Positions 45,782 through 53,934 of a DNA stretch of 64,000 nt are shown here, piece by piece. The notes beneath the pieces are model-generated. The model was given only the letters and a program-made list of their open reading frames with translations. It made no database searches and had not been told where the DNA came from. The position numbers and the translations under genes are program-made. Source of the stretch: Pseudomonadales bacterium (lineage in GTDB: Bacteria; Pseudomonadota; Gammaproteobacteria; Pseudomonadales; Azotimanducaceae); contig WLWP01000001.1 of NCBI GenBank assembly GCA_012103505.1, positions 3,162,001-3,226,000 on the forward strand, written 5' to 3'. Position 1 is the stretch's first letter. The number at the start of each line of letters is the position of its first letter.

Positions 45782-46686
45782 GCGAGCGAGCGAATAAACT
45801 CGACCACCGCAGTTGGTGCTTCAAGGGGCAGCATATGACCCGCATCTAATTGGGACAAATTGCAGTTGGGGAAAACGGTTGCGATCTGTTCATAGAACTT
45901 GAGCGGAAAGTGGCCGTCTTTTGCGTGTACGAGATCGACCGGAATGTTAACCATGGGTGCATAATCAAACAGACCTAGCGATCCGGTCGTTGCGAAAATG
46001 TGGGCTTCGACGGTTGGATGGCATTTTAATTCAACCTGACCGTCATCACGATCGCGCATACCCTCATCAAGGTAAACGGCAAAGGCACGGTCGTCCCACG
46101 GTGCGAACAGAGGTTTCTCTCGCCATCCGGCGTGAGCCGCCTGTCGTGACTCCCAGATATATTTCCGCTTCAAAGTTTGCTCCACCAGCCCCGCTCGCAT
46201 GGACGGCGTGGTTTGCCACTCGATACCCATCTGTGCGGCAAGTTCTTCGGTTGGGTGAATGGGTGGATCCAACATCACGAGCCGGTCCATTAAACCCGGC
46301 GATTTCGCCTCAGCACCGGCGAGGAGTATCCCGCCAAACGAGCTACCTAATCCAAGCGCTATCCGTTCGTGTTGTGTTTCTACAAGAATCAATTCAGTCA
46401 CACTGATGATGTCCTGCACAAACACGTCCCAGCCGTAATCATCCGGGACCGTTAGATGTTCGCTATCGCCATGCCCCCGCGCATCGATCGCGATGACGTG
46501 GTAGCGATCCGTTAGCTGGGTTGCGACAAGTGCCCAAAGGGCAGCGCACATACCATTGGCGTGCTGTAGAACTGCAAGCTCACCACTGCCGCCAAAGTCC
46601 CATCCGCCAATCTCAATCTGACCGCCTGTCTGTCCGGCGTTCGCTATTCGCCAATTTCGGCGCTGCGCTATCTCATCCAATTTCAT
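45778..46686 (-). CDS. Alpha/beta-hydrolase
   Basis: 302 residues, cytoplasmic. The oxyanion/strand region HANGMCAALW, AIDARGHGDSE, the nucleophile elbow GLGSSFGG (Ser), an acid residue probably in HAKDGHFPLK, and the late His in DAGHMLPLEAP give a complete triad. Substrate unknown; the fold covers esterases, haloalkane-type and C-C hydrolases. Its ATG lies 14 bp inside the end of the frameshifted phosphotransferase gene, so they share a transcript. Confidence 0.87.
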   Translation of the reverse strand: MKLDEIAQRRNWRIANAGQTGGQIEIGGWDFGGSGELAVLQHANGMCAALWALVATQLTDRYHVIAIDARGHGDSEHLTVPDDYGWDVFVQDIISVTELILVETQHERIALGLGSSFGGILLAGAEAKSPGLMDRLVMLDPPIHPTEELAAQMGIEWQTTPSMRAGLVEQTLKRKYIWESRQAAHAGWREKPLFAPWDDRAFAVYLDEGMRDRDDGQVELKCHPTVEAHIFATTGSLGLFDYAPMVNIPVDLVHAKDGHFPLKFYEQIATVFPNCNLSQLDAGHMLPLEAPTAVVEFIRSLA

Positions 46687-47733
46687 GCTTTTCCTTTACG
46701 GCCTCATCCGCCCATTCACACAGACGCATGAGCGCCATTCCTCGGGCCCGGTATTGTTCGTTCACGTCTACTCGATCAGCTATCGCTTCTCCACCATAGC
46801 TAAGCTGATGCGCGTCCTTTGCTCTCGCTAGCAACAGCGGTGCAAGCCAAACATATTTCACAGCCGAGGCATGGAGGTAACGACGCAACGGCAAGTCTAA
46901 GCCAACGTCGAAGTCAGCTAAACCAGCCGTGTAGGCACGCCACATCGTTGACTCAAGGACACCGATGTCCTCTCCGGCAAAAAAACCATCGAAAATCGCA
47001 TCAGGGATGAAATTACCAACATCCTCTACGAGCGATCCAGAACCAAAGAACGCCCAATCTATGAGCACCACCTCATCACGCTCAGTAACAATCACATTGT
47101 TCGGCCAAAAATCTAAGTGACACGGTGATTGCGGCGCACTCTCCAACAATTCCCATAGAAGCTCTCGATTCGCATAAAGCGATGCCAAGCCGTCGGCAAG
47201 CTCAGATGGCCAATTTTCCTTTATCAAGGGTTGCGCCCAGGCGCTACGTCCTTTTTGAGTCCGGGTGGTTAATAGCTCGTAATCGGCAGGTTTCGACTGC
47301 GCATAGTTACGCAAGAACCGCTGGCTGGTCCACTCTGGCAATGGCCAATCGTCGTCAAAAGCTGGCCCTGTGCATGGCCCCAAGCCTTAGCGATCAAGCC
47401 ACAATCTTGCAGTGTTAGATCACTGCCTGTACGGCCGATGACGTCTTCCATCGTAAGCTCGATCGTCTCCTGCGACCGAACGAGAGAAATCATCGTCGGT
47501 AGTCGAACACCGGTACCCACCATATGATCGTTTAGTCTACTTTCGTAAACATTTGCCTCTCGCGCCCAGTAGTTCCAATGGCGCGGCTCAGTACTAGCAC
47601 GCCACTCTACAGGTGTATCCTCACGATTCTTGCAACTGAAGGCTTTGACGACGACCGTTTGACCATCGACCACACGCCGCTCAATCCTCTCTGTCACAGC
47701 GTTCTTAGGGTTGTGCACGAGGGTTTCTGACAT
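46673..47733 (-). pseudogene. Aminoglycoside-phosphotransferase-fold gene, frameshifted
   Basis: Two overlapping frames together make one APH-family protein of about 353 residues. The first (47733 to about 47360) codes the N-terminal lobe with VVVKAFSCK and TMEDVIGRTGSDLTLQDCGLIAKAWGHAQG. The second continues from AFDDDWPLPEW with the catalytic Asp in SPCHLDFWPNNVIV and LIDWAFFGSG. Moving between them needs a one-base backward shift near 47355-47365, which means one base is missing from the gene. Function of the intact family: phosphoryl transfer to a small molecule or choline-type substrate. A start inside the second frame exists, but that piece lacks the ATP-binding lobe. Confidence 0.8.
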
Positions 47734-47829
47734 CTAGCAGACCTTAATCTTCGTTCACTTTTGGTTCAGCTTACTTCTAGTATCGTGCTAACTAGGGACA
47801 TCAGGGCAATGAAGTAGTGGGGAACGCTC

Positions 47830-49683
47830 ATGCGCATACAATCTAGCTATCATACGGTTTCACCAATATACCGACTGCTCACGCTACTCGGGATCTTTTT
47901 ATTCGCCCCGCTTGCCTCAGCCCAAGCAACAGGCACCACTGACGCCGAAGTAGTAGTGGTTGAACCAGCTCCTCTCTTAACCACCGATGAGCTCAACAAA
48001 CTCGTGGGGCCAATCGCTCTGTACCCCGATGATCTACTCGCGATTGTCTTACCCGCCTCAACCTATCCTCTGCAGGTCGTAGCCGCCTCCCGGTTTCGTG
48101 CCGACAGTAAGAACGATGCACTGGAACCGAACGAAGATTGGGACGAATCGATTGTCGCCCTACTAAACTACCCTGAGGCGCTCGCCCTCCTGAATGATGA
48201 CATCGATTGGACGTGGGAACTCGGCCAAGCAATCTCTGATCAGGAAAGCGACGTAATGAATGCGATTCAATACGTGCGTAAAGAGGCCTACGCCGCGGGC
48301 AACATCGACTCTGACGACAAACAGAACGTGTACGTCAAAGACGACTCCGTCATCATAGAACCTGCTGACGATGAGGTGGTTTACGTACCCTACTACGAGC
48401 CAGAAGATGTGGTTCGCCATCAAACCACTCGGGTATACCACTACTATCCAACGCGTTATCCGGTCTATTACTACCCCTATCAGAACGATCACCACTTTTA
48501 CGATTACGGCTTCTGGGGTATCAGCTCTTTTTACACCCTGAGCTGGGGGCATCGCCATCTACGCCACTACCGTCATAATCATCACAGCCATCGCTACTAC
48601 GGGCATCGCTATCACGATCGCCACTATCGGTATACGCGACATTATGTAGGTACGCCTGCGTTCCATCGCCGTTGGGCACATCGCCGAGCACATAACTATG
48701 CCTACAACGGCCACTGGCGCCCAAAACATCACCGTTATGGTGCTCGGCCGAGATATGAGCGCAACAAGCGCCAACACAACCGTCGTCACTTTGATCGCCG
48801 CGGACGTCACCACTACGCAGCCATCAAGAAAAACAGATCGGCATTTCGCCCGGCAAATCTCGACCGTCGTCGCGGCGACCGAGAGCGCCGCCAAACACAA
48901 CGACAAAGACCTCGCGACCGAGCATTACAAGACGGTGTTCGAGGGATTAACTCGCAACGAGCTGCCGCTAATCGTGATTTCCGTGGCGAACGTCGCGCTT
49001 CACAAAGGGCAAATCCCCAACGAGCCGAGCGGCGTAACAATCAACGAGCCGAGCGGCGTAACAATCAAAGAGCCGAAAGGCGAAACAATCAAAGAGCCGA
49101 AAGGCGAAACAATCAAAGGGCCGAGCGACGTACCAATCAAAGGGCCGAGCGACGTAACAATCAAACGCGACAACAACGGCAACAGAATCGCCAGGCTAAC
49201 AACGACGCTCGACCGAATCGCCGCAATCAGGCCTCCAGCAATGCACAGAGGCGGCTCGAGCGCCAAAGATCGGCGAACCGAAGTCAGCGCGCTGTTGAAC
49301 GGCGGGTGGACAACGGTGGGCGACGAACCCAAAGCCGTGATCGAGTTGCGCAGCGGCGCGATCGCAACCGAGACATGAGAACATCCGCTCGATCAAGGCA
49401 GCAAGCCCGTGCAGCAAACTCGCCGCGAGAACGTCGAGCAGTCCAACAATCTCAGCGTCCGAGAGTTACTGCCAATAGAGGAGCCAACTCTCGGGCGCAA
49501 AACAGATCACCTCAGAATAGACCGCAACGGGCACAAAATAGACAACAGCGGTCACAACAGCCTAGGCGCCAAGCGCGCGTAGGCAACAACCGCTCGCGCC
49601 GTTCGGAATCGCGAGGTCGCCAAGGTGGCGGTAATCGATCATCGTTTGGGAATGGCGCTGAGCGTGAAGGAACCAGTCACTAA
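47830..49683 (+). CDS. DUF3300 protein with arginine/glutamine-rich repeat tail
   Basis: 617 residues. A signal peptide (about 1-32, ending near LASAQA) is followed by the DUF3300 domain (about 50-260), with LVGPIALYPDDLLAIVLPASTYPLQVV and PADDEVVYVPYYEPEDVV as family marks. A His/Tyr-rich region (about 235-330) gives way to an extremely basic Arg/Gln/Asn tail to the end, containing six copies of RAERRNNQ. It is expected in the periplasm or envelope; function unknown. The tail could bind nucleic acid or anionic envelope polymers. The stop overlaps the convergent symporter stop by 4 nt. Confidence 0.85.
   Translation: MRIQSSYHTVSPIYRLLTLLGIFLFAPLASAQATGTTDAEVVVVEPAPLLTTDELNKLVGPIALYPDDLLAIVLPASTYPLQVVAASRFRADSKNDALEPNEDWDESIVALLNYPEALALLNDDIDWTWELGQAISDQESDVMNAIQYVRKEAYAAGNIDSDDKQNVYVKDDSVIIEPADDEVVYVPYYEPEDVVRHQTTRVYHYYPTRYPVYYYPYQNDHHFYDYGFWGISSFYTLSWGHRHLRHYRHNHHSHRYYGHRYHDRHYRYTRHYVGTPAFHRRWAHRRAHNYAYNGHWRPKHHRYGARPRYERNKRQHNRRHFDRRGRHHYAAIKKNRSAFRPANLDRRRGDRERRQTQRQRPRDRALQDGVRGINSQRAAANRDFRGERRASQRANPQRAERRNNQRAERRNNQRAERRNNQRAERRNNQRAERRTNQRAERRNNQTRQQRQQNRQANNDARPNRRNQASSNAQRRLERQRSANRSQRAVERRVDNGGRRTQSRDRVAQRRDRNRDMRTSARSRQQARAANSPRERRAVQQSQRPRVTANRGANSRAQNRSPQNRPQRAQNRQQRSQQPRRQARVGNNRSRRSESRGRQGGGNRSSFGNGAEREGTSH
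49018..49161 (+). repeat. Six tandem 24-bp units in the DUF3300 gene
   Basis: The units begin at 49018, 49042, 49066, 49090, 49114 and 49138 and each codes QRAERRNN (QRAERRTN in the fifth). Units 1 and 2 are identical, 3 and 4 are identical, and 5 and 6 differ by one base. The pairing suggests that doublets were made by separate recent duplications. Confidence 0.92.
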
Positions 49684-51152
49684 ACTGTTACAACACCTCG
49701 CCACTCAGGGCGTTGTCGTTCTATCAACAATACGGTCGCTACCATCGTAAGACCTGCGGTCGGACACCAGAAAAAGAACGCGACGTTTTGGCTACTCAGC
49801 CAAAGCGTCACCGATATCGCGACCACAAAACCAACTGCGACACTACCAATGCGTCCGATACCAACTCGAGCTAGGACTATGGCGCCTAACATTGCACCGT
49901 ACACGTAGTTTGGTAGGCGGAACGTTAAGTCCAATAAGCCCTCCCCTTGAAAGCGACTGAAGAATACTGCTGTCGCGAGAAACACTAGTCCCCAGGCGAC
50001 CATTAGCCACCGAGATGCCGCCACGTACTGCATTTCGGTTTGAGCAGGCAACAAACGGGCATAGATATGCGTCACCGAAAGATCAGCACTCTCCGCTAGC
50101 GCTGAATCCAGGGTTGAAATTGCGGCGGCAAAAATGGCCGCTATGAATAGTCCAGACAGACCTACTGGTATCTCACTCAAGATAAAATACGGAAATATCC
50201 TATCGCGGGCTTCCGCAATAGCCATCGCGGCGGTATCAGGAAGCGGTTGTTCCGCGTAGAACACCACCAATCCAAGACCTACGCCAAGGATAACAAGGTG
50301 CATCACGTAGAATAACGCGGCAAAGTGATATGCCTTCTGGGCATCATGCACACTGCGGCATGCTTTAACGCGCTGCCACGTACCTTGCGTGCTACCAGTT
50401 GCAATGTTTAGAGCAATCCCGCCGATGACTGCCGCCCAGATTGTGTAGCGCCGCTCAGGATCAACCGAAAAATCAAAGAGAACCAAGCGCGCTTGATCAT
50501 CAAGAAAGACAAAGGCATCGATTAGCGACATCTCGATTCGAAAGCCGATGTAAACCACGGCAAACACCGCACCTAGCGCGAACAATACGAAGAGCAGGAA
50601 GTCCGTCCAGATGACCGTTTTGATTCCAGCGAGGGCACTCCAAACGATGCTGATACAGACAACGAAGGCTGCACATCCTGGTATGCCCCAGCCTGTGATG
50701 ACGTCGAGGACCAGACTCGCGGTCAGAAGCTTCACACCTGAGTTGATCACCGTTAAAGCCAAACCTAGATACATCGAGAGCTCGCCAGTTGGCCTATCTA
50801 GTCTCGCGCTCACGTACTCATAGCTCGTCCGTACACCGCTAGATTCATAAAAAGGTCGCGCAAGAATCCAACCTACTGCAACTTTGCCAAGGGCGAGACC
50901 GAGAATAACTTGGAAGTACCTGAGATCGCCTTCTGGCGCGAACACGTTGGCTGGCACAGACACGAACGTGACTGCGCTCACAAGTGTGGCGATTATGCTC
51001 GCGGATACTGCCCACCACGGCAGAGAACCATCCGCTTGGAAAAATGCACTGCGACTGGTGACACTGCCACTCAGTCGATGCCCCATCCACGTCACGGCAA
51101 GCATTACGCCGATAATGATCGAGAGGTCTAGGACCCCCAGACTCACTCCCAT
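49680..51152 (-). CDS. Sodium:solute symporter (SSS family)
   Basis: 490 residues with about 13 membrane helices. SSS marks are SIIATLVSAVTFVSVPANVFA in helix 2, SALAGIKTVIWTDFLLFVLF, GSTQGTWQRVKACRS and AAIFAAAISTLDSALAESADLSVTHIY, the last carrying the sodium-site Ser/Thr residues. The substrate is unknown; the sequence differs from the other SSS gene at 31417-32988 and recalls the sialic-acid/sugar branch. The ATG is 9 bp from the end of the MDR reductase on the same strand, so the two may be cotranscribed. Confidence 0.9.
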   Translation of the reverse strand: MGVSLGVLDLSIIIGVMLAVTWMGHRLSGSVTSRSAFFQADGSLPWWAVSASIIATLVSAVTFVSVPANVFAPEGDLRYFQVILGLALGKVAVGWILARPFYESSGVRTSYEYVSARLDRPTGELSMYLGLALTVINSGVKLLTASLVLDVITGWGIPGCAAFVVCISIVWSALAGIKTVIWTDFLLFVLFALGAVFAVVYIGFRIEMSLIDAFVFLDDQARLVLFDFSVDPERRYTIWAAVIGGIALNIATGSTQGTWQRVKACRSVHDAQKAYHFAALFYVMHLVILGVGLGLVVFYAEQPLPDTAAMAIAEARDRIFPYFILSEIPVGLSGLFIAAIFAAAISTLDSALAESADLSVTHIYARLLPAQTEMQYVAASRWLMVAWGLVFLATAVFFSRFQGEGLLDLTFRLPNYVYGAMLGAIVLARVGIGRIGSVAVGFVVAISVTLWLSSQNVAFFFWCPTAGLTMVATVLLIERQRPEWRGVVTV

Positions 51153-51161
51153 GCTTTAGAT

Positions 51162-52163
51162 CTAGTCTAAGCGGACCACACGTGTGCCAATATTTCCGCC
51201 ACTCAACAAATCGACAAACGCAGCGGGTGCTGCCTCCAAACCCGATACCTCATCGGTCAGCGCTTGCATTTCTCCAGATTCTAACCAGCCATGGATTTCT
51301 GCTCTGGCTTGATCGTACTGATGGGCAAAGTCGAAGACCAAAAAGCCTCTCATGTTGATTCGCTTGTTGACGAGCAATCCAGGGATACCCTTAGGCCCGG
51401 GTTCCGGTCGGTCCGTGTCGTACTGAGAAACCACACCACAGCATGCAATCCTTCCGCCGACATTGAGACGGAACAATGCAGCGCCTAAGATCATGCCCCC
51501 GGTGTTGTCGAAATACACATCAACACCATCTGGTGTAGCTCCTTTTAAGGAGTCACGGAAACCATCGTCTTTGTAGTTAACCGCCTCATCGAAGCCAAGG
51601 TCGTGAGTAAGGGCGATACACTTCTCTTCACTCCCGCACACGCCGACAACTCGACTGCCTTTTATCTTCGCGATCTGGCCTACCATGTGACCGACCGAGC
51701 CCGCCGCTGCTGAAACCATGACGGTTTCTCCAGACTTTGGCTGTCCGACTTCCAACAAGCCAAAATAGGCGGTAAGCCCATTTACACCTAAAGGTCCAAG
51801 ATAATGCAGTGGGTTGTGTGAAGGATGGATCGCTGTGACCGCTTTAGCTTCATGAGCTGAGTAACTCTGCCAGCCCGTTGGTCCTACTACCATCGAGCCC
51901 ACTGGAATATCAGCGACACCGCTTTCGACAACCTCGCCCACACCTGTGCTATTCATCACAATGCCCGTGCTTGGTGCCCCGGCGTAGCTAGCGCTTCCCT
52001 GCAGACCAGCCCGCGTACCAGCCGTGATCGCGAAAGCACTCGTTTTAACGACAACGCCGTTCTCTGGCAGTTCGGGCATCGCGCCCTCTTCAATCCTATA
52101 GTGACTCTCTTCCAACTTACCTTCTGGTAAGGCCGCGATCAGTACCTGTGTATTCGTGGTCAT
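51162..52163 (-). CDS. NADP-dependent zinc-free MDR reductase
   Basis: 333 residues, the second member of the CurA/leukotriene-dehydrogenase-like family in the window. Motifs: VSAAAGSVGHMVGQIAKIKG for the cofactor, VDVYFDNTGG and the end GTRVVRLD. The N-terminal half has GTRAGLQGSASYAGAPSTG where the 18153 paralogue has DPYMRGRM, so substrate preference probably differs. GGGAAAGAG precedes the ATG at a good distance. It lies 45 bp from the broken methyltransferase upstream and 9 bp from the symporter downstream. Confidence 0.9.
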   Translation of the reverse strand: MTTNTQVLIAALPEGKLEESHYRIEEGAMPELPENGVVVKTSAFAITAGTRAGLQGSASYAGAPSTGIVMNSTGVGEVVESGVADIPVGSMVVGPTGWQSYSAHEAKAVTAIHPSHNPLHYLGPLGVNGLTAYFGLLEVGQPKSGETVMVSAAAGSVGHMVGQIAKIKGSRVVGVCGSEEKCIALTHDLGFDEAVNYKDDGFRDSLKGATPDGVDVYFDNTGGMILGAALFRLNVGGRIACCGVVSQYDTDRPEPGPKGIPGLLVNKRINMRGFLVFDFAHQYDQARAEIHGWLESGEMQALTDEVSGLEAAPAAFVDLLSGGNIGTRVVRLD

Positions 52164-52208
52164 CTCTTTCCCCTCTTTGATTCGTATTGTCTGTTATGTG
52201 CGGTCACA

Positions 52209-53040
52209 CTAGCCTGAGTTTTGGGCGGTGACGAGCCACGCCCCCGCGCGCAAACGCACGCCTGCATCCGTTTCATGTTCTGCCAAAGCAGATCGCACTG
52301 CAGCCATGGCTTGCTCGCGAACATCCTCTTCTAACTCAGACAAAACTCTGGCCATTGGACCGATCCGACCTTGAATGTACATGGCTTCTTCAACATCTTT
52401 GCCGACCGTAAGCGTTGGCGTCAGAGCCTCGACGTTGACATTTAGGTAACCGGAACTCTCTAGAATTTCGTGGATCCACTCACGATCCGCAAACGCAAAC
52501 GGCCCCGGCGCCCTCGGGTCTTGAGCTTCAGCTTCCGGCAAAAATGGTTTCGCAGCGCGTCCGGCAATAGACATCCATGGATTTTCAGACGGCTTCTGCC
52601 AACAAATGAAAACCAACCTTCCGTTAGGTTTGAGGCTTCGTCGAATGTTAGTGGAACGCCGCTTTAGGGTCGTCAAAAAACATCACGCCAAAACGAGAAA
52701 AAACGATGTCGTGATCGGGCGTGTAGTCTTGGCTGGCAGCATCAGTAACAGAAAAGGCAACGTTTTCGATCCCTTGCTCTTTAGCTCTTTCCTTCGCCTT
52801 AGCCAACATTGGTTCGGAGATATCGACACCCCAAACCGCGCAACCGGAATCAGCAAACGCAAACGTTGTCGCGCCGCAGCCACACCCGACATCTATCGCG
52901 CGCTCATTCGCTTGGCTGGCGGCATGGGTCGTTGCAAGCTCAGACAGCGGCGCCAATATCTGGTCCATATAACCCTGTGCTTCAACCCACACATCACCGG
53001 CGGGTCCATTCCAAAAATCCTTTTGTGCTTCGTTGCTCAT
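52209..53040 (-). pseudogene. Class I SAM-dependent methyltransferase, frameshifted
   Basis: Two frames combine to one methyltransferase of about 276 residues. The first part, from ATG 53040, has the SAM motif AIDVGCGCGATTFAF (motif I) and SRFGVMFFDDPKAAF, then meets TAA. The second continues as NIRRSLKPNGRLVFICWQ and runs to TAG/TGA at 52209 with a conserved C-terminal domain. One extra C in the TTCCACTAAC stretch near 52651 explains the shift. Its ATG overlaps the stop of the GST gene (ATGA), so the pair was an operon. Substrate unknown. Confidence 0.82.
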
Positions 53041-53834
53041 GCGACTTCCCTACCTAACTTCTTCCGATACCAATTGAGATAGCTACCCATACGCTCCGCA
53101 AATGCAGGCTCCGCACTCAGCGTTAACATGTGTTCAAACGACTTTGGATAGATGCTCGGACCATCAGCGCTAATCAACGTTTTGGATTGGGTGGCTAGAG
53201 CTTCCTCATAGTGACCTTCGCGAAGAAACTGCGCAAAATCGCATACGAATGATATATCTGCGATCGTCAATTCTTCCCCGACGAGATAAGGGCTATTGGT
53301 TAGCGTCTGCTCTATACCTGACAAATAGAACTCATAAGCCGCAGCCATTCTGTCATAGCTTTCCTGGCTGAGACTTTCCATACCTAGCAAATAGACTTGA
53401 GCTTCACGCGCGAACACCAAATTCGCGTCCAAAAAACTGTCGATCCGGGAAGCCTCATACCCATCCTGTCCGTATAGACCTTTTCCTGCGCGAGCCACCG
53501 CTCGCAGAATACTATTCGATTCAAAGACACCAACGGCTCCGCCTGGCGAAAAGGCAGCGGGAACAGTCCCGAAGGGGTGTGCTTCGAGAAAAGCATCTGT
53601 CTTCCAGAGCGTCCCAGAAAAGCCTCGACGCCCTGTACGGGCATGCGGTGAATCATCAACCCTTTCGCTCTCGGTTAGAGGCTTGGCATCGTAATCCCAC
53701 AACCAGGTACCGAGTTCCGGTGGCTTCGCACCGACAACTTCCACTTCAACGCCGCACAGGTCTGCAGTTATAAGCGACTTCCATACACGCGGATTCGGTA
53801 GATAGGAAAAAATTTTCAATACAGACGTCGTCAT
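53037..53834 (-). CDS. Glutathione S-transferase family protein
   Basis: 265 residues from ATG 53834, preceded by GAGGAACG; ATG 53849 is less well placed. The thioredoxin-like N-terminus has LKIFSYLPNPRVWKSLI, FGTVPAAFSPGG (cis-Pro) and VFESNSILRAVAR (glutathione-contacting Glu-Ser). An insertion of about 25 residues (SERVDDSPHARTGRRGFSG) separates these. The C-terminal domain has YLVGEELTIADISFVCD with the N-capping Asp. The stop overlaps the start of the frameshifted methyltransferase. Confidence 0.85.
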   Translation of the reverse strand: MTTSVLKIFSYLPNPRVWKSLITADLCGVEVEVVGAKPPELGTWLWDYDAKPLTESERVDDSPHARTGRRGFSGTLWKTDAFLEAHPFGTVPAAFSPGGAVGVFESNSILRAVARAGKGLYGQDGYEASRIDSFLDANLVFAREAQVYLLGMESLSQESYDRMAAAYEFYLSGIEQTLTNSPYLVGEELTIADISFVCDFAQFLREGHYEEALATQSKTLISADGPSIYPKSFEHMLTLSAEPAFAERMGSYLNWYRKKLGREVA

Positions 53835-53934
53835 GTCGTTCCTCCCCAAACAAGACCAGAGAGAGTACGTGCAGCAAGCGTTCTCGCCAAGCGTTCGTTA
53901 CAATCGCTCATTCTAGTCCAAGCAGAAACAGCTC

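Noticed and set aside
47345..47375. Programmed -1 frameshift in the APH-fold gene
   Set aside because: The site does not offer X-XXY-YYZ pairing in the zero frame and the family is not known to use frameshifting.
46673..47383. Second part of the APH-fold gene as a separate complete gene
   Set aside because: It lacks the ATP-binding lobe, its start lies inside the other frame and the two parts join to one normal family protein.
47750..47829. Sigma-70 promoter in front of the DUF3300 gene
   Set aside because: TTGGTT and TATCGT are only 14 bp apart, too close for a confident call.
48698..49378. A 226-codon open frame with its own repeats inside the DUF3300 gene
   Set aside because: It is the other reading of the same 24-bp repeat; a repeat length divisible by three keeps several frames open. 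It has no RBS or family and the DUF3300 frame carries the signal peptide and domain.
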